Shown: positions 27,000 through 36,799, numbered from the stretch's first letter. The stretch: 64,000 bases of DNA from Cytophagales bacterium (GCA_004292855.1 RDXN01000038.1:60424-124423); one strand, 5' to 3'. The notes: a model not told the origin generated them from the sequence alone. Numbers and translations are program-made.

Positions 27000-27998
27000 T
27001 TAGGGTTCCAGCAAATCGCCCAGGGCGGTTTTCCACCAGTGACCCGCAAATAACTGATAATTTTTTCGTACTAACTCGCCAACAATTGATGGAACGCGAA
27101 ACAATCGTACCAACGGCATCCTGACGCGCCGTTCGAGGTGATCGGCCATGCGTTTCAACCGGGCAAGCCGCGTTGGGTCAATGTCGGGTCGGCTGCCCAA
27201 CAAATCGCACAATTGCCGGTATCGGGTAGCGCGTTGCACAATGGGGTCCAGCCGTTCCTGCCGGTTGCGGGTTAGGCGGTCCCGGAGGGTTACGCGGGGT
27301 CCGGCAGCTTTGAAACCCACTTGTTGGCTCGTATGTTGTCGATATTGAACCAATGGCTCATCAATACTGCCAATCGTGCCCCGCAACGCCAGCACAACCG
27401 ACATCCAGGCATCGTGGATCAGGTATTGCACGTGCGTGGGAAACGGCAGGAGCAGGGGCAGCACTGCCCGCCGAACGGCCAATGTAGCCCCCGTAACTAC
27501 ATACCCGCTGAACAACAACTCGTAGCCCCGGCCCTCGCGCCATTGCTGCTGCTTGGCTGCATCGAACTGCACCACCTCCCAAATGCGTTGACCGATGGGT
27601 TCAGAATGCTCGTCGATCAGATCGGCATCCGAAAATACGGCCTCCATTGTGGGGTTAGCCACCAGATAAGCCTCGGTTTGGGCAAGCCGGTCGGCCCGCC
27701 ACAGGTCGTCCTGATCCGAAAGCGCGACTACCTCGCCCGCACACAACTGCATGGCCCGTTCGAAGCTTTTGGTCGACCCAAGATTTGTGGGATTTTGGTG
27801 AACCTGTACCCTAAATGGTACGGATTCAGCCCATTGTCGAAGCACCGCGACCGAGCCATCCGTCGAGCCATCGTCGACTAGCACGACCTCGTCGGGCAGG
27901 CGGGTTTGAGCCGCTATGCTGGCTAGTTGTTCGGGCAGATACCGCTCGCCGTTGTAGGTACACAGCGCGACAGAGAGGGTCAATGAAGGGGAACGCAA
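27000..27998 (-). CDS. Family 2 glycosyltransferase
   Basis: 332 residues. GT-A fold: the nucleotide-sugar binding start (SVALCTYNGERYLPEQLASI, VVLVDDGSTDGS) and the ALSDQDDLW motif, whose acidic residues hold the metal and sugar nucleotide. The arrangement resembles rhamnosyl- or galactofuranosyl-type GT2 enzymes of polysaccharide synthesis; the specificity cannot be read from sequence. No transmembrane helices. Pairs with the DUF5672 gene downstream. The first ATG (27998) begins just before the GT2 strand. Confidence 0.92.
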   Translation of the reverse strand: MRSPSLTLSVALCTYNGERYLPEQLASIAAQTRLPDEVVLVDDGSTDGSVAVLRQWAESVPFRVQVHQNPTNLGSTKSFERAMQLCAGEVVALSDQDDLWRADRLAQTEAYLVANPTMEAVFSDADLIDEHSEPIGQRIWEVVQFDAAKQQQWREGRGYELLFSGYVVTGATLAVRRAVLPLLLPFPTHVQYLIHDAWMSVVLALRGTIGSIDEPLVQYRQHTSQQVGFKAAGPRVTLRDRLTRNRQERLDPIVQRATRYRQLCDLLGSRPDIDPTRLARLKRMADHLERRVRMPLVRLFRVPSIVGELVRKNYQLFAGHWWKTALGDLLEP

Positions 27999-28204
27999 CG
28001 GAACGATTTGATTGAATGAACAGCCGCGTCACCATCCGGGTGAGGCAAACCGACCGCAAAAATAGCGACAAATGAGAGGACATAAAAAACAGCCCTGCAG
28101 TTCGGTATTAGTGAATCAAATTAGTAGACTTTTTGTTTTATTTATTCTGGAAATACCGTGTGAACGTACCTGTTTTACCCCAAAACGACCCTCTATTCGA
28201 GCGT

Positions 28205-28894
28205 ATGAAACAAACACTGATCGCACTGCTGTCTATTTTTTGCTTCACGTCGACCAGTCCAGAAACGGAGGTTGCCAAACCTGCGAATGCCCTCAAGGGG
28301 GCACCGCCAGCGTCGAGCAACTACGCTACCGTTTTTGACGATCTCAACCTCGAAGCGCGGGGTCTGAGCCGACCTGTTTTTGAGTACGCATTGGAAGGTA
28401 TGCAGAAAATGATGGATGCCCGGCCAGTGTTGTCCATTGTCGACATGAGCCAGCCTTCGAGCAAAAAACGGCTTTACATAATTGACTTGGCTAAACGTAA
28501 GCTGCTGTTTAACACCTATGTAGCCCACGGGCGCAACTCCGGGCAGTTGACCGCCATGAAGTTCTCCAACACAAATTCGTCGTTCCAGTCGAGCCTGGGT
28601 TTTTACCAGACCCTCGGTACGTACCAGGGCAAACACGGTTTGTCGCTCCAACTGAAAGGCCTCGAACGGGGCTTTAACGACAATGCTTTTTCGCGGGCTA
28701 TTGTCATGCACGGGGCCGATTATGTGTGCGAAGATATGATCCTTAACACGGGCCGTTTAGGCCGCAGCCAGGGATGCCCCGCCGTATCGAACGCCGAGAG
28801 TAAGCCCATTATTCAAGCCATCAAGAATGGTTCTTGCCTGTTCATTTACTCCCCCGACCCCACGTATTTAAAGAAGTCAGCGTTTCTGGGGTGA
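28205..28894 (+). CDS. YkuD_2-type murein L,D-transpeptidase family protein
   Basis: 229 residues from the ATG at 28205, chosen because it begins a signal-peptide-like segment (MKQTLIALLSIFCF); an ATG at 28133 would add 24 non-hydrophobic residues. The catalytic-domain family PF13645 is recognised from YIIDLAKRKLLFNTYVAHGR, AIVMHGADYV and SQGCPAVS with catalytic Cys191. Family members act on peptidoglycan cross-links in the periplasm, although several remain untested. Converges with a second L,D-transpeptidase gene, with an imperfect inverted repeat between them. Confidence 0.88.
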   Translation: MKQTLIALLSIFCFTSTSPETEVAKPANALKGAPPASSNYATVFDDLNLEARGLSRPVFEYALEGMQKMMDARPVLSIVDMSQPSSKKRLYIIDLAKRKLLFNTYVAHGRNSGQLTAMKFSNTNSSFQSSLGFYQTLGTYQGKHGLSLQLKGLERGFNDNAFSRAIVMHGADYVCEDMILNTGRLGRSQGCPAVSNAESKPIIQAIKNGSCLFIYSPDPTYLKKSAFLG

Positions 28895-28903
28895 TAGGAA
28901 CAC

Positions 28904-28990
28904 GGATCGAACGGATTTAACGGGTCGGAACGGATTTTTTAGATATACACGACAAAAAATCAGTTTTAACCCGTTAGATCTGTTTGATCC
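28904..28990. repeat. Inverted repeat between convergent transpeptidase genes
   Basis: Arms 28904-28925 and 28969-28990, 18 of 22 positions complementary, around an AT-rich loop with TTTTTT and AAAAAA runs. The left half shares the CGGATT wording of the repeat at 2379-2431. It may serve as a bidirectional transcription stop. Confidence 0.55.
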
Positions 28991-29014
28991 GCCGGTCCGC
29001 CGGTGCGGTTCCCA

Positions 29015-30217
29015 TCATTTCAGAGCCACGCGGTTATATAACTTATACACGTCTTTGTAAAACGCCAGCTTGCCGCTTGCATTGAGGTCGGCGGTGAGGT
29101 ACGTGACCACGACGGGGAACGGCTTGGGGAGCTTAAAGGTTTGCGGTTTCTGGTCGGTCAGGCAACGGTCGTAAAAGCCCTGATCGAAGGTGGTTTTGCC
29201 CATCACGAAGTTGGCAAACTCGACGGGCTTCTCAAGCCGCACACACCCGTGACTCCGCCACAGGTCTTTCGTGACGTCGAATAACTCACGGGCGTTGGTG
29301 TCGTGGAAATAGATAGCGGGCGGGCCGTCCAGCACGAACTTGATCAGGCCCAGCGAGTTGTGGCAACCCGACGTTTGCCGGAACCGGTAGGGGAAGTTGT
29401 TTGCCGAAAAACTCGCCCAGTCGAGCGTCGACGGGTCAACAGGCTGATTCTTAGCATTGAGCACCTCCATATTTTGACTGTCGAGGTAGCTTGCATTGGC
29501 CTGCACTTTCGGCAAAATCTCCTTCACGCCGATGCCTTCGGGCACGTTCCAGTACGGGTAGGTTGTAATGTCGGTCATGTAGCAATTGAACCGGGGCGTT
29601 TGTTTGTCGGCCTTGCCGATGATAACGGCCATTGGCATGGTTCGTTGGCCATTCCTGTCGAACACGTTTAATTGTGCTGCCGGAATGTTGACCACCGCGA
29701 GCTTATCGAACTCGAAACGGTTCAGATACCGATAAAAATTGAGTGCCTCACGAACGGCCTTGAGCTGTGCAGGCGTGGCCGTTTGCCGAACCTGATCGTA
29801 TTGTTGAACCAGCGCACGGTAGGGAGCAAATTTTGGTGCGTCGGTGGTGAGGGTACTCAGCACCGAGTCGCTACGCAGGGTTTGAGCCACCCAGGCTGTG
29901 TCGATTGTTTCGGGGAGCTTGCTAAACGATTGGTCGGCGGGTTTGTGGCCGTAGCGTAATTCAACCAGCAGCTTCCGCAGGTTGGCTTCGGCCTCTCTTT
30001 CGGTTTCTGATGCCTCCGAGGAACCTATTTGCAGGGCGTAGCGGCTAGTGTCGATGCCCACCGAATCGGCATACCGACGGGTTTGCTGGAGCCTTTGCAC
30101 CATGCTGACCGGCTTGGCGCGGTCAGTACACTGCGTTAAGGCTAGCGGAGTAATAGCAGCCAGCAGTAGGTTTACTACAATTGATGAGAGTTTTCGTTGA
30201 GTCGTTATCATATTCAC
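29015..30217 (-). CDS. L,D-transpeptidase, YcbB/LdtD type
   Basis: 400 residues. A hydrophobic N-terminus ends in Cys (ALTQC, an imperfect lipobox), so it may be a lipoprotein. A helical N-terminal part (about 60-175) precedes the YkuD catalytic domain (about 180-350): LAVVNIPAAQLNVF, MAVIIGKADKQTPRF, a capping region, and the active-site SHGCVRLEKP with Cys325. Forms 3-3 cross-links or links proteins to peptidoglycan in the periplasm in characterised relatives. The domain order and length fit the YcbB group, but the family's peptidoglycan-binding module between the two parts is not obvious. It lies 64 bp downstream of the TPR kinase gene on the same strand. Confidence 0.9.
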   Translation of the reverse strand: MNMITTQRKLSSIVVNLLLAAITPLALTQCTDRAKPVSMVQRLQQTRRYADSVGIDTSRYALQIGSSEASETEREAEANLRKLLVELRYGHKPADQSFSKLPETIDTAWVAQTLRSDSVLSTLTTDAPKFAPYRALVQQYDQVRQTATPAQLKAVREALNFYRYLNRFEFDKLAVVNIPAAQLNVFDRNGQRTMPMAVIIGKADKQTPRFNCYMTDITTYPYWNVPEGIGVKEILPKVQANASYLDSQNMEVLNAKNQPVDPSTLDWASFSANNFPYRFRQTSGCHNSLGLIKFVLDGPPAIYFHDTNARELFDVTKDLWRSHGCVRLEKPVEFANFVMGKTTFDQGFYDRCLTDQKPQTFKLPKPFPVVVTYLTADLNASGKLAFYKDVYKLYNRVALK

Positions 30218-30280
30218 CGAATGGGATTGGATAGATAACGAACAATAGGGGGCCTCAGTTGCAAAAAGGCGATTGTGTGG

Positions 30281-33007
30281 CTAGCTTTTGAGTGCCACAA
30301 CGAACTCGGTTCCCTTACCCTCCTCACTGTCGGCCCGAAGCGTACCCCCGTGACCTTTCGTGATGATGTCGTAACTCAGAGAGAGGCCCAGGCCTGTTCC
30401 CTCGCCGGTGGGTTTGGTGGTGAAAAAAGGCTGAAAAATTTTGGCTTTCACCGACTCGGGAATGCCCGTGCCGTTGTCGCGAACCCGAATTTCAACGGTA
30501 TCGCCAACTCGCTGTGTGCCAACCCAAATGGTGGGTTGATACCCTTCGCCCCCTTTCTTCTGCCGTTCGCGCACGGCATAGAAGGCGTTGTTGTACAGAT
30601 TCAACAGCACTCGCCCGATCTCCTGCGTGGCCACTTCGATTTGGGGCAGATCAGTGGCAAAGGTTGTTTCGAGGTGGCACCGGAACGATTTGTCTTTGGC
30701 CTGCTGACCGTGATGGGCAATGTTGAGGTATTCTTTGGTCAGCGCACTGAGGTCGGTGGGGCGTCGTTCGCCCGAGTCAACCCGGCTGTGTTCGAGCATC
30801 CCCCGAACAATAGAGGCCGCCCGACCGCCGTGGTGGTTGATTTTCTGGAGGTTCAGACTCAGATCATCCAGTAGTTCCAGCTCCAGTTCCTCGTCCCGTT
30901 GATTGCCTTTCTCCCGCTCCTCCTTGATTTCCTTAACCAGATCGGCCGATACCTCCGAGAAGTTGTTAACGAAGTTCAAAGGGTTCTGAATTTCGTGGGC
31001 CACGCCCGACGTAAGCTCACCCAAACTGGCCAGTTTTTCTTTCTGAATGAGTTGAGCCTGCGTGTTTTTCAGGCTGGTGAGCGATTGGTCGAGTTGGTTG
31101 CGCTGCTCCTCAATCTCGGTTTTTTGGTCGGTCAGGGTCTTGTTCAGTCGTTGCTTCGCCTGGTTTTGCCGGAACAGCAAACCCGCAAACAACGCAAAAA
31201 TGCCCAGGCCAGCCAGGAGGCCCGTTCTGATTTTGCGCTGATTGTCGATGTCCAGGTTCAACAGCGAAATCTGGTAATCCTGTTGCCGCTTGTCTTGTTG
31301 TGCTTTAGCTTCCAGCCGTTGCTTGTCCAATTGCCGCCCCAGTTCGGCCTGTTCGGCACGGCTTTGCAGATCCCGGTTGGCCGACTGCGCCTTTAGCTGT
31401 TCAATTTCCTGCTGTTTTTCAATAGCCAGAATGCGCTGCTGTTGCAAGAGTTGCACCTGTTTCAAACGATTCTTTTCCTCTTCCTCTTTTTTCACCACCG
31501 ACTGCACCTCCAGATCCATCAACTGGTTGGTGGCTTCCTTTTGCTCCGTTTCGCTTTGAACTTCCTGGTGAATTTTAAGGTATTTATACGCTTCCAGGCG
31601 TTGTTTTGCCTTGTCGTATTGTTCGGATAGTAAGAGGCTGGCTTTCCGTCGAACTGTTTGTGCTTCTGAATATTGTCCCCATTGAGAAGCCAAGTCGTAA
31701 CTTGATTTCCCATAGCGTATACTCTCCGACACATTATATAATTTCTGATAGCACTGAGCTATGTAATACTGCGCATAATACTCAAGTAAGGCGCCGGAAG
31801 AAGGAGAGTAGGTCTTTAAACGATTAGCGTACTCTAAAACCTGATCAAAGTTTTTGATCGCTTCATTGTATTTGCCCTCTCCGAGCAGCATCTGTCCGGT
31901 AGCATCATACCGTTGTGCTTTATTCTCAAGTTGTGTGGCGAAGGGGGCGTCTTTATCGGAAATAGCTTCGGCTTTGTTTAGGTAGACACGAGCCTCATCG
32001 TACGCTTTCAGTTCAATCAGCGTAAAGACGATTTTATGATACATATAAATAAGTGGACCCTTGTCTTTGGTTTGTTCACGCAAGGCGGCTTCTTTCTTGA
32101 AATAGTCAACGCCTTTTTTTGCCAAGCCTAGATTCTGGCACAGCAGGCCTAATCGTCGGAGTACATATAAGCGGAGGGTTTTTTCATTCAGTTGTTCAAG
32201 GACTTGATCGGCTTTTTGGTAATATTCAAAACCTGCCGCTTTCCTTTTTAGATTTTCATACATCGAACCAAGGCAAAAACTGCGGGCTGCTGCCTCCCGC
32301 CCGCTTTTGGTCTGGGCAATCATAGTTGTAAGAACGTTCTCAACACTCTTGGATTCGTTTACATTTCGCCGTTGCTCCAATAGCCACATTTTTGTTGCAA
32401 GACAATAGAAAACAAGTTCTTCCTGTTTGTTTTGCTGAAACAGACTGATCGCCTTAGAGATAGTTTCAGAGAATCGACTGGCATCTTCAGTACCAGCATA
32501 GTACATCAGAATATTTGCAGTTATTTCTTTATCGGGCTGTTTTGCAAAATGGTTTAAACATTCTTCCAGCTTAAGTTTTAATTCTCTTGATTGGGAATCA
32601 TAAAATGTAGGAGGATTGACACCGAGTTGGCTGTATTCCTCATTTTGCCCACGATCAGCGTAAAACCAATCTGCCTGCATGTCATAGTAGTTTGAAAGCC
32701 AATTAAACTGATTAAACGTATACATGGCCCGCCAGTACATAGCTTCGCCTTTGGCATACCGCAGCTTTCGGGCCAGTTGCCGGGCCTGCACCGTAGCGAT
32801 GAGGCCACGTTTGTATTGCAGGTCGTAAAAACTAATGCGGGCCAGGTAGATGAGCCGTCTTACCTTTAACGTGTCGTCTTTCGGTTGTCGGTCGATCAGG
32901 CTTTGTAGGCTGTCCAGTTTTACCTTGTAAAGAGCCGGGTTTGTCTGCCCAAATGAATGGGTGAAGCTGACTAAAACTAGTAGTAAGGTTACGGCATGAA
33001 CGTTCAT
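30281..33007 (-). CDS. TPR sensor histidine kinase, NtrB-like HisKA
   Basis: 908 residues. Signal peptide 1-20, TPR-like helices (about 45-465), a long coiled coil (about 465-595, Gln/Glu/Lys rich), one membrane helix (about 598-617), a second coiled coil, then HisKA with His671 in GVAHEIQNPLNFV and a HATPase_c domain with NNAFYAV, DNGTGIPE, FFTTKPTGEGTGLGL. No response regulator is adjacent, so it is an orphan kinase. Its ATG lies 65 bp downstream of the TonB receptor stop on the same strand; shared transcription is possible. The TPR part suggests sensing of a periplasmic protein or envelope state, but the ligand is unknown. Confidence 0.92.
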   Translation of the reverse strand: MNVHAVTLLLVLVSFTHSFGQTNPALYKVKLDSLQSLIDRQPKDDTLKVRRLIYLARISFYDLQYKRGLIATVQARQLARKLRYAKGEAMYWRAMYTFNQFNWLSNYYDMQADWFYADRGQNEEYSQLGVNPPTFYDSQSRELKLKLEECLNHFAKQPDKEITANILMYYAGTEDASRFSETISKAISLFQQNKQEELVFYCLATKMWLLEQRRNVNESKSVENVLTTMIAQTKSGREAAARSFCLGSMYENLKRKAAGFEYYQKADQVLEQLNEKTLRLYVLRRLGLLCQNLGLAKKGVDYFKKEAALREQTKDKGPLIYMYHKIVFTLIELKAYDEARVYLNKAEAISDKDAPFATQLENKAQRYDATGQMLLGEGKYNEAIKNFDQVLEYANRLKTYSPSSGALLEYYAQYYIAQCYQKLYNVSESIRYGKSSYDLASQWGQYSEAQTVRRKASLLLSEQYDKAKQRLEAYKYLKIHQEVQSETEQKEATNQLMDLEVQSVVKKEEEEKNRLKQVQLLQQQRILAIEKQQEIEQLKAQSANRDLQSRAEQAELGRQLDKQRLEAKAQQDKRQQDYQISLLNLDIDNQRKIRTGLLAGLGIFALFAGLLFRQNQAKQRLNKTLTDQKTEIEEQRNQLDQSLTSLKNTQAQLIQKEKLASLGELTSGVAHEIQNPLNFVNNFSEVSADLVKEIKEEREKGNQRDEELELELLDDLSLNLQKINHHGGRAASIVRGMLEHSRVDSGERRPTDLSALTKEYLNIAHHGQQAKDKSFRCHLETTFATDLPQIEVATQEIGRVLLNLYNNAFYAVRERQKKGGEGYQPTIWVGTQRVGDTVEIRVRDNGTGIPESVKAKIFQPFFTTKPTGEGTGLGLSLSYDIITKGHGGTLRADSEEGKGTEFVVALKS

Positions 33008-33071
33008 CTGGATCTATTTTAAGACCCTAAGATAACGCCAACTGGTGGATTTGACCAACATAGATTTTCCC

Positions 33072-35438
33072 CTAATAGTTATAATTCCAGCTAATCGACG
33101 GAATAATGGTGCCGAAAACCGACAGTTGATAGCTGCGGGTTGTTGTGTTAAATCGTTGGAAATAAACAGAGTACGCATTGCGTCGGGCATATACGTTGTA
33201 AAACGAAACCGACCAGTTGGCGTAACGACGTTGTCCCGGCTCCCGGCGACCGTCTTTGGTGAATGACACATCGAGCCGGTGATAGTCGGGCAGGCGGTCG
33301 GCGTTGCGTTGCGAGAAATCGAACACGGCCACCCCGTTGAGCCGGTAGGTGCCGTCGGGGTAGGTGGTTGGGCGGCCACTCGTATACACGAAATTGGTGC
33401 CGAACGTCCAGCCGCGTTTCCATTTCCATTGGCTCGACAGGCTCAGGTTGTGGGGCCGGTCGAAGGTGGCGGGGTATTCGTTACCCCGGTTGATTTGGTC
33501 GAGGGCAAACGTCGTATTGACCCGTGCCAGCGTACGGGAGTAGGTGTAGGCGAGTAAACCCGTGAGTAACCCTTTGGTTTTCTGCACGCTCACTTCCATA
33601 CCGTAAGCCCGCCCCGTAGCCCGCAATAGATCGGCGTCGAGGGTTGGGTTCAGGAGCAACGTGGCCCCGTTTCGGTATTCCACCAGATCGGTCAGGCGTT
33701 TCTGATAGACCTCCACTGAGACCTCATATTCGTTGTTTCTCAGGTTCTGGAACACGCCAACGGCCACCTGATCGCCCACTTGGGGCGGCACATTGGGGTT
33801 CGACAGTTTCCAGAAATCGGCGGGCGAAATAGAGGTTGTGTTGGAAATAAGCTGCAAAAACTGACGGGTGCGGTTATAGCTCATTTTCAGCGATGTATTG
33901 GCCGCCAGTTTTACCCGCGCGATCAAACGCGGTTCGGGGCCTCCGTAGCGGACCAGCGGTTGCCCGGCTCCAAAACGTAGCGTGTCGGTGATGCTCTGCG
34001 GTGTTCGGGCTTGACCCTCAGCGAATTGGTAGGATACGCCCGGCCCCTGATTGGTAAATGATACCCACCGAATGCCCGCCTGCACGGTGAGCCAGGGCAC
34101 GGGCGTCCACTCGTCTGAGACGTACCCAGCCCATTCAACGGCCTGTTCGGTGGGGAGGGTTTGGGGGTTTATGTTTGTGTCGGACCCCGTTGGCCGGATG
34201 GCTCCAGGCCCCAGTTGGTAGCGCGTGAACCCACCGCCCCACTCTAATCGGTGGCGTTTGGTGGCCCAAATCCAGTCGGCACGCACGTCCTGTTGCCGCA
34301 CGTCGGACTGAAATCGGTAGGTATTTTGGGGCGTCAGGCCGTCCAGAAAAAACCGGTAATCGCTGTGGGTGGCCGTTACGTTCAGGTTCAGTTGGTCGGT
34401 CAGTCGCTGACTCCAGCGGAGAGTTGCCAGCGTGCTTTGCCAGCCAAAAAGCGTATCCTGCGGAAACTTAAAGTTGTCGTAGGCGTGGTAGGCCGTGAGC
34501 GAAAGTTGACTCCCGGCCCCCAGTCGGTAGGTTAATCGACCGTTAAGGTCGTAAAAAAACGCTCGGTTTTTGCGAGTTGGCTCCGGGAATTGCCGCAACA
34601 GCACGTTCGGATAGGCAATGCGCCCGCCTGCCACGAAGGTCAGTTTCCGGTTGCGGGTAAGCGGCCCGTTGGCCAGTAAGCGGCTGGTAAGCAGGCCGAT
34701 ACCGCCGGTGGCCTCGATTCGTTCGCTGTTGCCGGGCTTTGTGTTCAGGATCAACAGCGACGACAACCGCCCGCCGTAACTAGCCGGAATCCCGCCTTTG
34801 TAGAGCGTCACGTCCTGAATGGCATCGGCGTTGAGGTTGCTCAACAATCCCAGCAAGTGACTGGTGTTGAAAATGGGTGCGCCATCGAGCAGGACCAGGT
34901 TTTGGTCGGCGGCACCCCCGCGCACGTTGAACCCGGCGGCACCCTCGCCCGCCGACGTGATGCCGGGTTGCAGCATGAGGGCTTTCAGCACATCGACCTC
35001 GCCAAACACAACTGGAATGTTCTTGAGCGTTTTCATGTCCAACCGCACCACGCTCATCTGAGCCGCCGACACGTTGGCATCGGGCGCACGGCCCGTAACG
35101 GTCACTTCGTCCATTTGCCGAATGTCGGGTTTCAGGTCAACGTTCTCGACCGTTTCGTCCTGCTCAATGCTCACCTCCCGAACGCGGGGATTGTAGCCCA
35201 CAGAAGTGTAGGCAACGCTGAAAAAACCCGCAGGCAGCGACAGCCGATACCGCCCCAGCGAATCGGCGCGGGTGCCCCCCCGGCCCGCCCCCCGCCGAAC
35301 GGCAACCGAGGCCCCGGCAACGGGTTTGCCCGTGATGGCATCCGTAATCACACCCCGAAGCACGTAGCGCGGTTGTGCGTGGGTGGGGGTTGATAAAGTG
35401 CAGATAATCAGTAGGGTGTAGAGTAAAATGGGTTTCAT
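33072..35438 (-). CDS. TonB-dependent outer-membrane receptor
   Basis: 788 residues. Signal peptide about 1-21 (THA|Q), a carboxypeptidase-regulatory-like beta domain (about 25-105, LRGVITDAITGKPVAGASV), a plug domain (about 115-230, with FNVRGGAADQNLVLLDGAPI and LYKGGIPASYGGRLSS) and a beta barrel ending in an aromatic residue (SWNYNY). Smaller than SusC-type receptors and without a SusD partner. It lies downstream of a DUF4249 lipoprotein gene, an association that is very common in Bacteroidota. The imported substrate is unknown. A 260-bp spacer with an inverted-repeat element separates the two genes. Confidence 0.93.
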   Translation of the reverse strand: MKPILLYTLLIICTLSTPTHAQPRYVLRGVITDAITGKPVAGASVAVRRGAGRGGTRADSLGRYRLSLPAGFFSVAYTSVGYNPRVREVSIEQDETVENVDLKPDIRQMDEVTVTGRAPDANVSAAQMSVVRLDMKTLKNIPVVFGEVDVLKALMLQPGITSAGEGAAGFNVRGGAADQNLVLLDGAPIFNTSHLLGLLSNLNADAIQDVTLYKGGIPASYGGRLSSLLILNTKPGNSERIEATGGIGLLTSRLLANGPLTRNRKLTFVAGGRIAYPNVLLRQFPEPTRKNRAFFYDLNGRLTYRLGAGSQLSLTAYHAYDNFKFPQDTLFGWQSTLATLRWSQRLTDQLNLNVTATHSDYRFFLDGLTPQNTYRFQSDVRQQDVRADWIWATKRHRLEWGGGFTRYQLGPGAIRPTGSDTNINPQTLPTEQAVEWAGYVSDEWTPVPWLTVQAGIRWVSFTNQGPGVSYQFAEGQARTPQSITDTLRFGAGQPLVRYGGPEPRLIARVKLAANTSLKMSYNRTRQFLQLISNTTSISPADFWKLSNPNVPPQVGDQVAVGVFQNLRNNEYEVSVEVYQKRLTDLVEYRNGATLLLNPTLDADLLRATGRAYGMEVSVQKTKGLLTGLLAYTYSRTLARVNTTFALDQINRGNEYPATFDRPHNLSLSSQWKWKRGWTFGTNFVYTSGRPTTYPDGTYRLNGVAVFDFSQRNADRLPDYHRLDVSFTKDGRREPGQRRYANWSVSFYNVYARRNAYSVYFQRFNTTTRSYQLSVFGTIIPSISWNYNY

Positions 35439-35489
35439 AAAGAGGGGTTGTTGAGTTAATATCGTTTAGTTAAGGATGCATTCGTATAG

Positions 35490-35667
35490 CCCCGGAGGGG
35501 TGGCATGTCAATAGAAAACAAACAGTTTATGTGTTGGCAAAGCCCCATCGGGCGGTTGGCCGCTGCCACGATATGTTCGTAGTCGGCCCTTTTACATACC
35601 GCCCCGACGGGGCTTTACCTATGCGTGTGGGCCGTTTGTTTTCTATTGACATGCCACCCCGCTGGGG
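35490..35667. mobile_element. Nested inverted-repeat element, MITE-like
   Basis: Outer arms 35490-35523 and 35634-35667 match as inverted copies at 32 of 34 positions (GTGGCATGTCAATAGAAAAC core). Inside them a second inverted pair (AAAGCCCCATCGGGCGGT near 35540 and its complement near 35599) is nested. About 178 bp, no coding capacity. It fills the DUF4249-TonB receptor spacer and could act as a transcription barrier or as an inserted non-autonomous element. Confidence 0.65.
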
Positions 35668-35698
35668 TTAAACAACCAACCTAGTTTGTGTACACCCA

Positions 35699-36781
35699 TT
35701 AAGGTCGCGGGGGCCAGCCGAGAGGTGGCTCAAATCGCGATTGCGGGTAGGCACTCAAACAGTTGCCCGGCGGAATAAACTTTTTACCGAACCGAATCAT
35801 AAAGCGGGCATAGTTGATGGTGTCGCCGGGGATCGTGACGCGCTGCCGACTCACCGCCGAGGCCCCAAAATAGCCCAGAGCCAGCCGGGTGGTATCGTCG
35901 CCCGCCTGCCGCACATTGCCCTCGATGGACGCGGGTTGAGCATCGAACAACGACCCCGTGCGGTTGCTTTGCTGCTCATACCGTTGCCAGTATTGGAAAG
36001 CATCCCGCGTCAGCGAAAACTGCCTAACTTCCACGTAATGAGGGCCAATAGCATAGACCGGCGCACTCCACACCAACCGATTGGCAATCCGGTTTCCGTT
36101 GATGAGCGCGTCGGAAAGCACCTCGCCCAGCGGCCCATAATACGGCACCCAGCACGTGCAGACGCTACAGCCTCTTGGGTCAGGCGCATTGAATGGGGGA
36201 TTGCTCAGCGGGTCTGTGCCGGCCCAACGGAGCAGGTAGCCATACGAGGCCCAGCGGTAATAATTGCCGGGCGTGGCGGGGTCTTGCGTGTTGATCCTGA
36301 TGTCGTATACATCCGATTGCGCCAGGTCTTGCCGCTGTCGGCGATACCGCACGTCGAGTGGTTCGAGGGCGGCAATGGGGGTCATCAATTCGGGTTTCGA
36401 GACGTATTGCTGTCCGTCGGGTAGTTGCACCGACAACGAATACCGTCGGCCGGGTTGGCCGCGCAGGGCGGGGTCGCGCATCCAGTAAAAGGCCGGATTC
36501 AGGGGGTCCTGCTCCAGCCGGGCGCGGTTGCCCTCATCGTCGCTTACGAACGCAACCGCTCCGTTAATGGCTAACTCTTCGGGTATGAGCAGGTTGCTCT
36601 GTAAATTGCCGGAATAGGTCAGCTTGATAGGGTAGGGGGGCGGTTCGTTCGTAATCAGCCCCTCAACTACCAACCGGCGTTCCGTTTGGCGAATCGGGAG
36701 CGACACCGGTTCGATGCAGGCCGTCAGGCCAAACAAGAGTAAACCTATCGTAACGGTTGAGTGGATTGAGCGGTTGGTCAT
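35699..36781 (-). CDS. DUF4249 family outer-membrane-associated lipoprotein
   Basis: 360 residues. Lipobox with Cys22 (LFGLTAC). The body is beta-rich with motifs of DUF4249: RLVVEGLITNEPPPYPIKLTYSG at the N-terminus (quoted only as marker region 35-58), YSLSVQLPDGQQYVS and a late GYFGASAVS strand. A cluster of Cys (GCSVCTCW, about residues 205-212) is a family feature. DUF4249 proteins are almost always encoded beside a TonB-dependent receptor and are thought to be its surface lipoprotein partner, by analogy to SusD; direct evidence is lacking. 18 bp downstream of the kelch gene, so probably the same transcript. Confidence 0.88.
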   Translation of the reverse strand: MTNRSIHSTVTIGLLLFGLTACIEPVSLPIRQTERRLVVEGLITNEPPPYPIKLTYSGNLQSNLLIPEELAINGAVAFVSDDEGNRARLEQDPLNPAFYWMRDPALRGQPGRRYSLSVQLPDGQQYVSKPELMTPIAALEPLDVRYRRQRQDLAQSDVYDIRINTQDPATPGNYYRWASYGYLLRWAGTDPLSNPPFNAPDPRGCSVCTCWVPYYGPLGEVLSDALINGNRIANRLVWSAPVYAIGPHYVEVRQFSLTRDAFQYWQRYEQQSNRTGSLFDAQPASIEGNVRQAGDDTTRLALGYFGASAVSRQRVTIPGDTINYARFMIRFGKKFIPPGNCLSAYPQSRFEPPLGWPPRP

Positions 36782-36799
36782 GGGATAGTGTCGTGTTTT

